Notes: a model not told the origin generated them from the sequence alone. Shown: positions 23,166 to 32,276, counted from the stretch's first letter. The stretch is DNA of 56,192 nt from Streptomyces beijiangensis (GCF_017315755.1 NZ_JAFLRJ010000081.1:1-56192), one strand, 5' to 3'. Translations and numbers: made by a program.

Positions 23166-24160
23166 CGGGCACGCTCCACGGTGGGGGTGTCGGGCCGGGT
23201 GACATCGAGCCGGGGCAGGACCTCCGCGCCGAACGCGTCCAGGAAGGCGCTCTGTTCGCGGCCGACGTGGTGCAGCATCACCGCGTCGAAGCCGAGGTCG
23301 GCGTACTCCTGGAGCCAGGCCGTGTGCTGTCCGAGGTCCGAGGAGATGTTGACGGACCCGGCGACGTGCTCGGGGGTGATGTGCTCGCTGACGGCGTCGA
23401 AGACCTCGGCCGTGTCAAGGTCCCAACTGGCGGGCGGGCCATGCACGTTGGTACGCCACTGATCGTGCGCCAGCGCCTGGGCGGTGTCCTTGTCCGGATC
23501 CCAGCTGAGGTGCGTCTGGAGGTGCAGGAGGCCGCGCCCGCCGGCCGATCGGTAGGCGTCGACGATGCGGCGCAGCTGTTCGTGGGGTGCGTTCACGGTG
23601 ATCAGGCCGTCGGCCCACTCCGCGCACCAGCGCGCGGTGGCCTCGCTGCAGGCCGCGCCGATCAGCGGGGGCACCGTGTCGGGGAGGGTCCAGAGCCTGG
23701 CCCGGTCGACGGTCACCAGACCGTCGTGGCTGACCTCTTCGCCGTGCAGCAGCGCCCTGATGATGTCGACGCACTCGCGCAGCCGTGCGTTGCGTACGTC
23801 CTTGCGCGGCCAACGGGCCCCGGTGATGTGCTCGTTGGACGCCTCGCCGCTGCCCAGGGCGACCCAGAAGCGGCCCGGATACATGGCGGCGAGACTGCCG
23901 ACGGCCTGGGCGACGATCGCCGGGTGGTAGCGCTGGCCCGGCGCGTTGACCACGCCGAACGGGATGCGGTCGGTGGCCTGGAGCGCGGCGCCGAGCCAGG
24001 ACCAGGCGAAGCCCGACTCGCCCTGCCGGACGCTCCAGGGCGAGAAGTGGTCGGAGCACATGGCGGCGGTGAAGCCGGCGCCCTCCGCCTGCACAGCGGC
24101 TGCCAGAAGGTCTGCCGGTGGCACCTGTTCGTGGGATGCGTGGAATCCGTAGACGGTCAT
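23162..24160 (-). CDS. LLM-class flavin/F420 oxidoreductase (TIGR03885-like)
   Basis: A 332-residue luciferase-like TIM-barrel oxidoreductase. Signatures are YGFHASHEQVPPADLL at the N terminus, AMCSDHFSPW (about 38-47), FGVVNAPGQRYHPAIVAQA, YPGRFWVALGSGEASNEHITG and WADGLITVNAP. It matches a group of LLM proteins described as flavin-type revertant of F420-dependent relatives, commonly found beside GH13/trehalose-synthase-like genes as here. Cofactor (FMN or F420) and substrate are not settled by sequence. The ATG at 24160 is preferred over an upstream Met that lacks family sequence. Overlaps the GH13 gene by four bases. Confidence 0.85.
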   Translation of the reverse strand: MTVYGFHASHEQVPPADLLAAAVQAEGAGFTAAMCSDHFSPWSVRQGESGFAWSWLGAALQATDRIPFGVVNAPGQRYHPAIVAQAVGSLAAMYPGRFWVALGSGEASNEHITGARWPRKDVRNARLRECVDIIRALLHGEEVSHDGLVTVDRARLWTLPDTVPPLIGAACSEATARWCAEWADGLITVNAPHEQLRRIVDAYRSAGGRGLLHLQTHLSWDPDKDTAQALAHDQWRTNVHGPPASWDLDTAEVFDAVSEHITPEHVAGSVNISSDLGQHTAWLQEYADLGFDAVMLHHVGREQSAFLDAFGAEVLPRLDVTRPDTPTVERAR

Positions 24161-24225
24161 GGCGGGGCGAGTACCCAGCCCGCCGGGGACCATCGCCGCC
24201 CGGGGAACTGTTACGCGCGGAGTCG

Positions 24226-26484
24226 TCAGCCGCGTACGGACTTCGCCTCGGCGCGCTCGGCAACTGGTACGTCGAGCGGGCGGGCGAGCCCCACGACCCC
24301 TTCGTCGAGCCGCTGCAGATGCCGCAGGACGCGGGAGGTGACCGTTGCCGACGGCAGCCCCCCGGGGCCGTCGGCCTTGAGCCGGGAGGCGATGCTGGCA
24401 CCGGACTCGATCGCGCCGGCCCGCTCGTCCTGGACGTACGACGAGAGGACCGCGAGGTTGCGGGCGATCCGCAGACCGGCCCGCTCCAGCCGGGGATCGG
24501 CCGCGATCGTCTTGCTGTACGGCACGAGTTCGGCGGTCGCCGCCAGCGAGCGCGCGTGGTACGCGCAGCTCTCCAGGAGCGCCACCAGATAGCGGGCCGT
24601 CTGCCGGCGTTCTCGCAGCGGGGTGATGGGATGTGTCAGCGGCTGGATGGAGGCGCGCAGGTCCTCCAGAGCCGTGTCCAGCTCCCGTGCCAGGCTCAGC
24701 AGGTCGGACGCGGGGCCTCCGCTCAGCTGTTCCACCGCTGCGGAGACGACGTCGCCGAGCTTGTCGAGGACGGTGCTGAGCAGTTCGTCGGTACGGCTGT
24801 CGGTGCGCACCGGGAGGACCAGCACGGCCGCGATGACCCCGCAGACCGCGCCGAGCGCCGTCTCCTCGATGCGGAGCAACAGGACGGAGACGCTGTAGGT
24901 GTTGAGCAGGGTGTACAGAAGCCCCAGCATCGCCGTGACGAAGAACGACATCAGCGCGTACGACAGCGGGGCGCTGAAGAACATCGCGAAGATGAAGACG
25001 AGCACGAGCGCGAAGGCGAGCCAGGTGTGGTTCCCCACGGCACCCGCGAGGAGGACGCCCGCGAACACGCCGAGAACCGTCCCGAGGAGCCGGCGGTAGC
25101 CCTTCACCAGGATCTCGCCCGTGGAGGCGGTGTTGAGGAAGACCACCCAGCAGGTGAGGACCGCCCAGTACCAGCGCTGCGAGGAGAGGAACTCCCCGCC
25201 GATGATGGCCAGTACGGACCCGACCGCGACCTGGAAAGCGGCCCGGGTGGTGGCGCGGTGCAGTCCGGTGGGCTCTTCGTCGGCGGTGTCGTCGGCCGTG
25301 GCGAGCGCGATGTCCTCGGCGTCGAACTCCTCACGTGAACGGGTCGTCGCCGGGGTGTCGCTGGACTCGTCCTGCGGGCCGTCGAGCGCCAGCCGCAGAC
25401 CGAGCACGGCACGGGCCGCCTCACCGACTCCGCGGAAGACGTCCTGGACCGCCTCGGAGGCGTGCGGGAGTTTTTCCTCGTCGCGGTAGCCGAGCAGCCG
25501 GTTGCGTACGTGCGCCACCGCGGTGCGGTCCTCGGACGCACCCCTGGCGACCATCAGGTGCAGCGCGTTGAGTTCCCTGCGCAGGGTCGCGGTCGCGGCG
25601 TCCTCCGGCGGGATCAGGTTGCGCGTGGACGGTACGGGCGCGTTCGGCAGATGGAGCGTCAGGGTGTTGGCGCCCTCGGCGCTGCGGGCGTTCAGCAGGA
25701 GCATGCCCAGGCGCTCGGTGGCGATCTCCGCGTCCGCGACGCGGCGTTGCAGGAGCGCCCCGGCGGCCGCGTCGGGCGTGCCCTCCTCCAGGCGCCCCTG
25801 GATCATCAGAGCCGCCTCGTGCAGCCGGGCGGTGCGCCGGCGCAGATCGTCCAGCACCTTCTCCAGCTGATGCGGAGGGGTGTCCAGAAGTGCGATCTGG
25901 CTGGCGAGGAGCTGGGCGAGCCGCGCCCGGAAGGCATCGCGCAACCGCGTCAGAACACGCTCGGGCGTCTCCGGTACGAGGGCGAACCGCACGACCGCGC
26001 TGCACGCGAAGGCGACGGACAGCGCGAGGTACAGCCGGGGCAGACCCGCCCCCGTGGCGTGCACGAACAGGGAGACGAAGTAGATCTGAAAGCCGATCAG
26101 CCCCAGGGCCGTACCGCGGTCGCCGAATCTGCGGCTGTAGACGGCACCGAAGATCAGCACGACGAAGAAGGCGTCCCCGATGACGACTCTGGTGTTGAGG
26201 AGCGCCCCCAGGGACATCGCCGTCAGGGCGACCGGCAGGCCGAGCGCGAGGGTCACCGCCTGCCCCCGGACCTGCTTCTCCTTGATGGCGAAGGTGGAGA
26301 CCATCGCGGTCATGGCACCCGCGACCAGGTGCGGGGTGTCGGTGCCCAGGAGTGCGAGGACCAGGAGGGTGAGCGCGATCGACGCCACCGTCCGCAGTCC
26401 CGCCATCAGCCGCAACAGTCCCGGGTCGGACGCCGCGAAGCGATCCCAGACACCGGTTCGTCCCTGCCATGGAACTGCCCTCAC
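24226..26484 (-). CDS. FUSC-family integral membrane protein
   Basis: A 752-residue membrane protein with two blocks of about six membrane helices (roughly residues 25-170 and 420-560) separated by a large cytoplasmic region and followed by a cytoplasmic tail, the aromatic-acid exporter/FUSC-YccS architecture. Diagnostic segments include GTALGLIGFQIYFVSLFVHATG in the first block and QRWYWAVLTCWVVFLNTAST with LGTVLGVFAGVLLAGAVG in the second. Members export aromatic acids or similar anions; the substrate is unknown. The start is GTG 26484 with AGGAGAA upstream. It diverges from a TDT transporter gene. Confidence 0.85.
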   Translation of the reverse strand: MRAVPWQGRTGVWDRFAASDPGLLRLMAGLRTVASIALTLLVLALLGTDTPHLVAGAMTAMVSTFAIKEKQVRGQAVTLALGLPVALTAMSLGALLNTRVVIGDAFFVVLIFGAVYSRRFGDRGTALGLIGFQIYFVSLFVHATGAGLPRLYLALSVAFACSAVVRFALVPETPERVLTRLRDAFRARLAQLLASQIALLDTPPHQLEKVLDDLRRRTARLHEAALMIQGRLEEGTPDAAAGALLQRRVADAEIATERLGMLLLNARSAEGANTLTLHLPNAPVPSTRNLIPPEDAATATLRRELNALHLMVARGASEDRTAVAHVRNRLLGYRDEEKLPHASEAVQDVFRGVGEAARAVLGLRLALDGPQDESSDTPATTRSREEFDAEDIALATADDTADEEPTGLHRATTRAAFQVAVGSVLAIIGGEFLSSQRWYWAVLTCWVVFLNTASTGEILVKGYRRLLGTVLGVFAGVLLAGAVGNHTWLAFALVLVFIFAMFFSAPLSYALMSFFVTAMLGLLYTLLNTYSVSVLLLRIEETALGAVCGVIAAVLVLPVRTDSRTDELLSTVLDKLGDVVSAAVEQLSGGPASDLLSLARELDTALEDLRASIQPLTHPITPLRERRQTARYLVALLESCAYHARSLAATAELVPYSKTIAADPRLERAGLRIARNLAVLSSYVQDERAGAIESGASIASRLKADGPGGLPSATVTSRVLRHLQRLDEGVVGLARPLDVPVAERAEAKSVRG

Positions 26485-26674
26485 GCTGCTGGATTCTCCT
26501 GACGTCTGTCGTGATCGGCGGACGGTTCAGCATCGCACGGCAGGCGACCGGCGCCCGAGGACGGGGTACGCCGATCGGCCGCGCCCGTACTGCGGTGCGG
26601 AGCACGCGATTCCAGGCTGGGGGCATGAGCGACGGACAGGTCACGGCAGCCGGGCGGGGGAGAGGCGTGGCTCC

Positions 26675-27634
26675 GTGACCGAGGCGCGTGGTTCGGCCTT
26701 CGGCGCGTGGTGGCGGGGAGTGCTGCCCACGGAGGGAGCCGTGGTGATGGCCACCGGCATCCTCTCGGTCGGCCTGCATCTGACCCGTCACGAGACGCTG
26801 TCGCGCGGGGCCCTCGCCCTGGCCGGCGTCCTGTGGCTGCTGCTCGCCGCGGACTTCGGGGTACGGCTTCTGCGCGACCGCACCCGGTGGACGGCCGAGG
26901 CGGGTACGCCGGCCGCCCTCACCGCGGTCGCCGCCACCACGGTGCTTGGCACCCGGCTCTCCCTGCTGGGGTGGCAGGCGGTCGCGGTCGCGCTGCTCGT
27001 CCTTTCCGCAGTGGTGTGGCCGGTGCTGATGTGGGACGTGACGCGTCGCTGGGGGCGCCGGATGCCGGGGGGCGTGTTCCTCGTGTGCGTCGCCACGCAG
27101 GGGCTGGTGGTACTCGCCGCGACACTCGCGGCCGCAGAGTCCCAGCAGTGGCTCGCCCGCGTGGGCGTGGTGTTCTTCTGCCTCGGCCTGGCCCTGTATG
27201 TGGACGCGTTCGTGCGCTTCGACCTCGGTTGCGTACGGACCGGCGCGGGCGACCAGTGGGTCGCGGGAGGCGCGCTGGCGATCTCGGCCCTGGCGGGCGC
27301 CAAGCTCCTGGCGGTCGTCGAACTGGGCGCCGTCGTCCATGAAGTGCTGCGCGGCGCGACCCTGGTGGTGCTCGCTCTCGACATCGCCTGGTACTGCGTA
27401 CTGCTCTGGTCCGAGCTGCGCTGGCCGCGACCGCACTACGACGTCCGGCGCTGGGCGACGGTGTTCCCCATGGGGATGACCTCGGTGGCGACGCTGTCCG
27501 TCGCGACGGCCGCCCATCTCCCCTGGCTCACATCACCCGGTCGCGTACTGCTGTGGGTCGCCGTGGCGGCCTGGCTTGCCGCTTGCGCCGGGGCGGTCAG
27601 GGCGACGGTCCGGGGAAGCGGCCTCCTGCGGTAG
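26675..27634 (+). CDS. TDT-family (tellurite-resistance/dicarboxylate, SLAC1-like) membrane protein
   Basis: A 319-residue protein of about ten hydrophobic segments. The start FGAWWRGVLPTEGAVVMATGILSVGL and internal helices resemble the TDT transporter family, which includes TehA and plant SLAC1 anion channels. The family segment around the last third (WATVFPMGMTSVATLSVATA) is a good match. GTG 26675 has GGGGGAGAGG nine bases upstream. The gene is monocistronic and diverges from the FUSC gene 190 bases away, suggesting both handle weak acids or anions; substrate is inferred only. Confidence 0.8.
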   Translation: MTEARGSAFGAWWRGVLPTEGAVVMATGILSVGLHLTRHETLSRGALALAGVLWLLLAADFGVRLLRDRTRWTAEAGTPAALTAVAATTVLGTRLSLLGWQAVAVALLVLSAVVWPVLMWDVTRRWGRRMPGGVFLVCVATQGLVVLAATLAAAESQQWLARVGVVFFCLGLALYVDAFVRFDLGCVRTGAGDQWVAGGALAISALAGAKLLAVVELGAVVHEVLRGATLVVLALDIAWYCVLLWSELRWPRPHYDVRRWATVFPMGMTSVATLSVATAAHLPWLTSPGRVLLWVAVAAWLAACAGAVRATVRGSGLLR

Positions 27635-27728
27635 ACCGCAGGATCTTCCGCAACACCCCCGACGCCCCTCCGTGCCCTCTCTGTTGCAAGCGTTGACGCG
27701 CTCACGCCATGGGCCTACTGTCTCATGC

Positions 27729-27764
27729 TGTTCACATCCGAACACTCTGTTCATGATGATGAAC
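27729..27764. promoter_or_regulatory. Two inverted repeats upstream of alginate lyase
   Basis: TGTTC-ACATCC-GAACA (27729-27744) and GTTCA-TGATGA-TGAAC (27749-27764) are both 16-bp dyads with the same GTTC/GAAC halves, about 65-100 bases before the ATG. They look like paired binding sites for one regulator. Confidence 0.5.
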
Positions 27765-27828
27765 GGCGACGCGAGAAGTTCCCGCGTCCGCCGACCGAGA
27801 CCACCGAGTCGACGGGAAGGCACCCCCC

Positions 27829-28701
27829 ATGCGTATGCGTACGTTGTTCACCTCCCTGGCCATCGCGACCGCCGCCGCTGCCCTCGGCGGAGCGGCTGTC
27901 GCGGCTCCTGCCGCGTCAGCCACTTCGGCCACCTCTGGCACCTCTGCCACTTCGGCCACCTCTGCCACCTCTGCCACCTCTGCCACCATCAACTCCGGCG
28001 CCGGGATCCTTGCGGATCCGTCGGTCGCACCCGGCGGCAACTTCGATCTGTCGGTGTGGCAGCTCCAGGAGCCGGTGGGCTCTCCCGGCTCGCCGACCAC
28101 CATCTCGTCGTCCAGGCTCCAGGGGGCCAACGGGTTCCAGGACTCGTACTTCTATACGGACACCCGTGACGGTGCGATGACGTTCTGGGCGCCGGAGAAG
28201 GGCGTCACCACCCCGAACTCCAACTACGCGCGCTCCGAACTGCGCGAGATGAACCGCGACGGCAGCTCCGCGAACTGGTCGCTCAGCGGCAGCCACCAGC
28301 TCAAGGCGACGCTGCGCGTGGTGTCGGTGACGTCGAACGTCTGCGTAGGACAGATCCACCTCGGCACGGGCGGATCGTCAACCAAGCCCCTGGTGGAGCT
28401 CTACTACCGGTCGAGCGGCGACATAGTCGTCGGCACGGAGAACTCGCCGTCGGGCGGGCAGACCACGCACACCGTGGGCCACGTTGCGGTCGGCAAGACG
28501 TGGAGCTACACGATCGCCGTCTCCGGCGGCCACACGATCGACCTGACGGTCAACGGGACCACGACGCACTACGCGATCCCGTCGTCCTTCAACAGCTACA
28601 AGCAGTACTTCAAGGCCGGCTCGTACAACCAGTCGTCCTCGGACAGCACCACCAAGGGTGCCCGCGTCGGCTTCTACGGACTCACCGTCTCCCACAGCTG
28701 A
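27829..28701 (+). CDS. Secreted alginate lyase, polysaccharide lyase family 7
   Basis: A 290-residue secreted lyase. The signal peptide ends near ALGGAAVAAPAASA, followed by a low-complexity TSA repeat (residues 31-53) and a single PL7 jelly-roll domain. All three PL7 motifs are present: RSELRE (residues 135-140), QIH (175-177, with catalytic His177) and YFKAGSYNQ (from Tyr260). It cleaves alginate by beta-elimination; the QIH form is usually associated with guluronate-containing substrate. The start ATG at 27829 is followed by RMRTLF basic residues. It stands alone with two inverted repeats upstream, so it may have its own regulator elsewhere. Confidence 0.92.
   Translation: MRMRTLFTSLAIATAAAALGGAAVAAPAASATSATSGTSATSATSATSATSATINSGAGILADPSVAPGGNFDLSVWQLQEPVGSPGSPTTISSSRLQGANGFQDSYFYTDTRDGAMTFWAPEKGVTTPNSNYARSELREMNRDGSSANWSLSGSHQLKATLRVVSVTSNVCVGQIHLGTGGSSTKPLVELYYRSSGDIVVGTENSPSGGQTTHTVGHVAVGKTWSYTIAVSGGHTIDLTVNGTTTHYAIPSSFNSYKQYFKAGSYNQSSSDSTTKGARVGFYGLTVSHS
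27919..27987 (+). repeat. In-frame ACT/TCT-GCC-ACC repeat coding (TSA)n
   Basis: About seven copies of a nine-base unit (such as GCCACCTCT) encode the linker between the signal peptide and lyase domain. One unit reads TSG instead of TSA. Its length probably varies between strains by slippage. Confidence 0.8.
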
Positions 28702-28779
28702 CCGCGGCCGGGTGCGCCGACACCCCCGTACGGTCCACCAGGACGCGCGGTCACCCGTTGCCTCGGCTGCAATGGACGG

Positions 28780-29460
28780 GTGACCGCGCCCCCTGACGAC
28801 TGCCTCGCGCGCAATGACTGGATCTGCGGCGAGTACCTCACCTCCCGCCGGGAGATCCTCTGGGACGCCGTGGTCCAGCACCTCCAACTGACCGTCGTCT
28901 CGGTGCTCATCGGCCTGCTCCTCGCCGTGCCCCTCGCGGTCGCGGCCCGCCGCTGGCGCTGGGCGGCCGGTCCCGTCCTCGGGCTCACCACCGTTCTCTA
29001 CACGATCCCCTCGCTGGCGATGTTCTCGCTGCTGCTCCCGGTGTACGGGCTCTCCGCCTCGCTCGTGATCGCGGGACTGGTCCTCTACTCGCTGACCCTG
29101 CTCGTACGGAACATCCTCGCCGGCCTCCGCTCCGTGCCCGAGGAGACCCGGCAGGCCGCACGCGGCATGGGGTACGGACCCATCAGGATGCTGTTCGCCG
29201 TCGAACTGCCCCTCTCGCTGCCGGCCGCCATGGCCGGACTGCGCATCGCCACCGTCTCCGCGGTCTCGCTCGTCACGGTCGGCGCGATCGTCGGCCACGG
29301 AGGCCTCGGCAACCTCATCTACACCGGTATGAACACCTACTTCAAAGCCCAGGTGCTCACCGCCTCCGTTCTCTGCGTCGTCATCGCCATCGCCGCGGAC
29401 CTCCTGCTCCTGGGCGTACAGCGGCTGCTCACCCCGTGGACCCGGGCGGTGCAGTCATGA
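28780..29460 (+). CDS. Osmoprotectant (glycine betaine/choline-type) ABC transporter permease
   Basis: A 226-residue inner-membrane permease of the OpuBB/ProW group with about six helices. The EAA-like loop is LRSVPEETRQAARGMGYGPIRMLFAVELPLSLPAAMAGLRIA. The ending VGHGGLGNLIYTGMNTYF is typical of OpuCB/OpuBB permeases. GTG at 28780. Its stop overlaps the next permease start by ATGA, giving a tight permease-permease-binding protein operon. The matching ATPase is not in this operon but converges from the other side (31119-32276). Confidence 0.88.
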   Translation: MTAPPDDCLARNDWICGEYLTSRREILWDAVVQHLQLTVVSVLIGLLLAVPLAVAARRWRWAAGPVLGLTTVLYTIPSLAMFSLLLPVYGLSASLVIAGLVLYSLTLLVRNILAGLRSVPEETRQAARGMGYGPIRMLFAVELPLSLPAAMAGLRIATVSAVSLVTVGAIVGHGGLGNLIYTGMNTYFKAQVLTASVLCVVIAIAADLLLLGVQRLLTPWTRAVQS

Positions 29461-30131
29461 ACACGCTCTCCTCCGCCTGGTCCTGGCTGACCAGCGCTGC
29501 CCACTGGTCGGGCGACGACGGCATCTGGCACCGCCTCGGCGAGCACCTCTTCCTCACCGTCGTCTGCCTCCTGCTTAGCTGTCTGATCGCCCTGCCGGTC
29601 GCCCTGGTCCTCGGGCATCTGGGCAAGGGCGGTGCGCTGGCCGTCAACATCTCCAACGTCGGCCGGGCCGTGCCCACCTTCGCCGTGCTCGTCCTGCTGC
29701 TCCTCACCCCGCTCGGCACCCACGGGCAGTGGCCCACGATCATCGCGCTGGTGGTCTTCGCCGTGCCGCCGCTGCTCACCAACGCCTATGTGGGGATGCG
29801 GGAGGTGGACCGTGATGTGGTGCGCGCGGCGCGCGGTATGGGTATGACAGGGCGACAACTCCTGTTTCACGTGGAACTGCCGCTTGCGTTCCCTTTGGTC
29901 CTCACCGGCGTACGTATCGCCGCGGTCCAGCTGGTCGCCACCGCGACTCTCGCCGCGCTCGCCGGCGGCGGTGGACTCGGCCGGATCATCACCGCGGGCT
30001 TCAACCTCGCCTCCACCCCGCAGGTCGTCGCGGGCGCCGTCCTGGTCGCGGGATTCGCCCTGCTGGTGGAGGGGCTCTTCGAGATCGCGCAGCGGCTGGC
30101 CCCCGAATGGGCGAGAGGCAGGATGGGATGA
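29457..30131 (+). CDS. Osmoprotectant ABC transporter permease, second copy
   Basis: A 224-residue permease paralogous to the preceding one (OpuCD/OpuBD position). The coupling loop reads MREVDRDVVRAARGMGMTGRQLLFHVELPLAFPLVLTGVRIA and the end LAGGGGLGRIITAGFNLA. The two permeases probably form a heterodimer. It overlaps both neighbours by four bases (ATGA at 29457 and 30128), so production is coupled. Confidence 0.88.
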   Translation: MNTLSSAWSWLTSAAHWSGDDGIWHRLGEHLFLTVVCLLLSCLIALPVALVLGHLGKGGALAVNISNVGRAVPTFAVLVLLLLTPLGTHGQWPTIIALVVFAVPPLLTNAYVGMREVDRDVVRAARGMGMTGRQLLFHVELPLAFPLVLTGVRIAAVQLVATATLAALAGGGGLGRIITAGFNLASTPQVVAGAVLVAGFALLVEGLFEIAQRLAPEWARGRMG

Positions 30132-31069
30132 GGCTCCGTCACACCGCCGCCGTACTGCTGCTCCTCGCCACCGCCTGCACCACCGGGCCCACCCTGGAGA
30201 AGCAGGGTGCTGTCACCGCGCCACCCGGCGACAGCAAGCATCTGACCGTCGGCTCGGCGGGATTCACCGAGAGCGACCTCCTCGCCCAGATGTACGCGCT
30301 CCTTCTCGGCCAGGCCGGATACAGCACCCAGATCCTCTCCGTCACCAACCGGGAGCTCTACGAACCGGCCCTGGAGAGCGGCCAGATCGATGTGGTGCCG
30401 GAGTACGCGGCCACCTTCGCCGACTGGCTCAACGCCAAGGTCAACGGCCCCGACGCGGCCCCCGTGGGGTCACCCGACCTGGATCTGACGATGACCAGGC
30501 TCCGTTCCCTCGCCACCCCACGGGGTCTCACCGTCCTGGACCCGGGCAAGGCCGTCGACCAGAACGCCTTCGCGGTCGCCGCCTCGTACGCCGCCAAGCA
30601 CCACCTGAAGACGCTCAGCGACCTGGGGGCGGCCAAGCTGCCGGTGCGGCTGGCCGCGGGCGACGAGTGTGTCCAGCGCCCCTACTGCGAGCCGGGGCTG
30701 AAGAAGACCTACGGGATCGACATCACCGGCATCGACCCCAAGGGCGTCGGTACGACACCGTCCAAACAGGCCGTACAGAGCGGCCAGGACCAGATGGTGC
30801 TCACCACCTCGACCGATGCGACGCTCGGCAACTTCGGTCTGGTGCTCCTGGAGGACGACAAACATCTGCAGAACGCCGACTACATCGTGCCCGTCGTCAA
30901 TAGGTCCCGGGCGGGCAGCAGCGGAGTGGCGGGGGCGCTCGACAAGCTCAACACCGTACTGACCACAGCGGACCTGGCCTCCCTGAACGAACAGGTGGAC
31001 AGCTGGCGGCGGCTTCCCGAGGACGTCGCCCGTGCCTATCTGCGGTCGAAGAACCTGATCCCGGAGTAG
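30128..31069 (+). CDS. Osmoprotectant ABC transporter substrate-binding lipoprotein
   Basis: A 313-residue lipoprotein of the OpuCC/ProX-like OpuAC family. The lipobox is LLLATAC (lipid Cys near residue 17). The family opening LTVGSAGFTESDLLAQMYALLL and middle GQIDVVPEYAATF are present. It should capture a quaternary amine such as choline, glycine betaine or carnitine outside the membrane. The exact ligand cannot be read from the sequence. It is the last gene of the operon and faces the convergent ATPase gene. Confidence 0.9.
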   Translation: MRLRHTAAVLLLLATACTTGPTLEKQGAVTAPPGDSKHLTVGSAGFTESDLLAQMYALLLGQAGYSTQILSVTNRELYEPALESGQIDVVPEYAATFADWLNAKVNGPDAAPVGSPDLDLTMTRLRSLATPRGLTVLDPGKAVDQNAFAVAASYAAKHHLKTLSDLGAAKLPVRLAAGDECVQRPYCEPGLKKTYGIDITGIDPKGVGTTPSKQAVQSGQDQMVLTTSTDATLGNFGLVLLEDDKHLQNADYIVPVVNRSRAGSSGVAGALDKLNTVLTTADLASLNEQVDSWRRLPEDVARAYLRSKNLIPE

Positions 31070-31118
31070 CGGTCGTCCACCGGCTCACCGGCTCACCGGG
31101 ACGGAGCGGAGCGGAAAA

Positions 31119-32276
31119 TCACGCGTCGGAGACCGAATCGAACTCCACCTCGTCCCGCGCGACACCCTGTGCGTCCGCGTCGACCGAACGGCGCAGCGCC
31201 TCATGGAGCTTCGCCGGGGTCAGCACGCCCAGGAAGCGCGGGCCGTCGACCACCGCCACCCACCCGGCGTCGTGCTGCAGCATCTCGCTGAACGCCTGCT
31301 TCAGTGGCGCCCCGACCGGCACCCATGCCTCCATCCGCCGGGCCAGCTCGCCGACCGTCCCTGACGAGCCCCGCAGCGCATCGCCGGATACCCAGCCGTG
31401 CAGTTCGCCCTGGCGGGAGAGGACCACCGCCCAGCGGGCGCCCAGCACGGCGAGTTCCCTGGCAGCGGTCGCCGCGGGCTCGTCGAGATAGGCGACCGGC
31501 GGCTGCTCCAGGTCGGACGCCTCGATCTCGGTGACGGACAGCCGCTTCAGCCCCCGGTCCGCACCGACGAACTGCGCGACATACGGAGTCGCCGGGGTGC
31601 CGAGCACCGCGGCAGGGGTGTCGAACTGCTCGATGCGCCCCTGCCCGTACACCGCGATCCGGTCGCCCATCCGTACGGCTTCCTCGATGTCGTGGGTGAC
31701 CAGCAGGACGGTCTTCCTGACGGTCGCCTGGAGCTTGAGGAATTCGTTCTGCAGCCGCTCGCGCACCACAGGATCGACTGCTCCGAACGGTTCGTCCATC
31801 AGGAGTACGGGGGGATCCGCTGCCAGTGCCCTGGCCACCCCCACCCGCTGGCGCTGGCCGCCGGAGAGCTGCGCCGGATAGCGCGAGCCGTACGTCTTCG
31901 GGTCGAGGCCGACCAGATCGAGGAGCTCAGCCGCCCGCGCCCTGGCCTTCGCCCGTTTCCAGCCGACCAGGGCGGGCACGGTCGCGGTGTTGTCCAGGAC
32001 GGTGCGGTGCGGGAAGAGGCCCACCTGCTGGATGACGTAGCCGATCCGGCGGCGCAGCTTGACCGGGTCGACACCCGCGATGTCCTCGCCGTCCACCAGG
32101 ATCCGACCAGCGGTCGGTTCGATCAGCCGGTTCACCATCATCATGGTGGTCGTCTTCCCGCAGCCGGAAGGGCCGACGAGCGTGACCAGTTCCCCCTCGG
32201 CGACCTCGAACGAGAGATCGTCCACGGCTGTCGTGCCGTCCGGATAGACCTTGCCGACCTGCTCGAACCTGATCAT
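31119..32276 (-). CDS. Osmoprotectant ABC transporter ATP-binding protein with CBS domains
   Basis: A 385-residue ATPase of the OpuCA/ProV type. Walker A GPSGCGKTT, Q-loop IGYVIQQVGLFPH, signature LSGGQRQRV, Walker B VLLMDEPFGAVD and switch LLVTHDIEEA are intact. After about residue 250 come two CBS-like modules (ARWAVVLSRQGELHGWVS, QHDAGWVAVVDGPRFLGVL), which in OpuA sense ionic strength or c-di-AMP. The gene lies on the opposite strand, convergent with the permease-binding protein operon, so the transporter's parts are transcribed from two promoters. TAGCGT six bases before the ATG suggests a leaderless message. Confidence 0.9.
   Translation of the reverse strand: MIRFEQVGKVYPDGTTAVDDLSFEVAEGELVTLVGPSGCGKTTTMMMVNRLIEPTAGRILVDGEDIAGVDPVKLRRRIGYVIQQVGLFPHRTVLDNTATVPALVGWKRAKARARAAELLDLVGLDPKTYGSRYPAQLSGGQRQRVGVARALAADPPVLLMDEPFGAVDPVVRERLQNEFLKLQATVRKTVLLVTHDIEEAVRMGDRIAVYGQGRIEQFDTPAAVLGTPATPYVAQFVGADRGLKRLSVTEIEASDLEQPPVAYLDEPAATAARELAVLGARWAVVLSRQGELHGWVSGDALRGSSGTVGELARRMEAWVPVGAPLKQAFSEMLQHDAGWVAVVDGPRFLGVLTPAKLHEALRRSVDADAQGVARDEVEFDSVSDA

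Noticed and set aside
21441..23462. 673-codon plus-strand frame over the GH13 gene
   Set aside because: Antisense shadow; product is a Val/Gly/Arg-rich string without motif, while the minus strand has a full GH13 active site.
24130..24200. SigB-type promoter (GGGTAC) before the LLM gene
   Set aside because: GGGTAC is present on the minus strand, but no matching G-N-N-T upstream element at 14-16 bases was found.
27919..27987. Possible CRISPR-like or MITE repeat
   Set aside because: The repeat is a short in-frame 9-base unit inside a coding region with no spacers.
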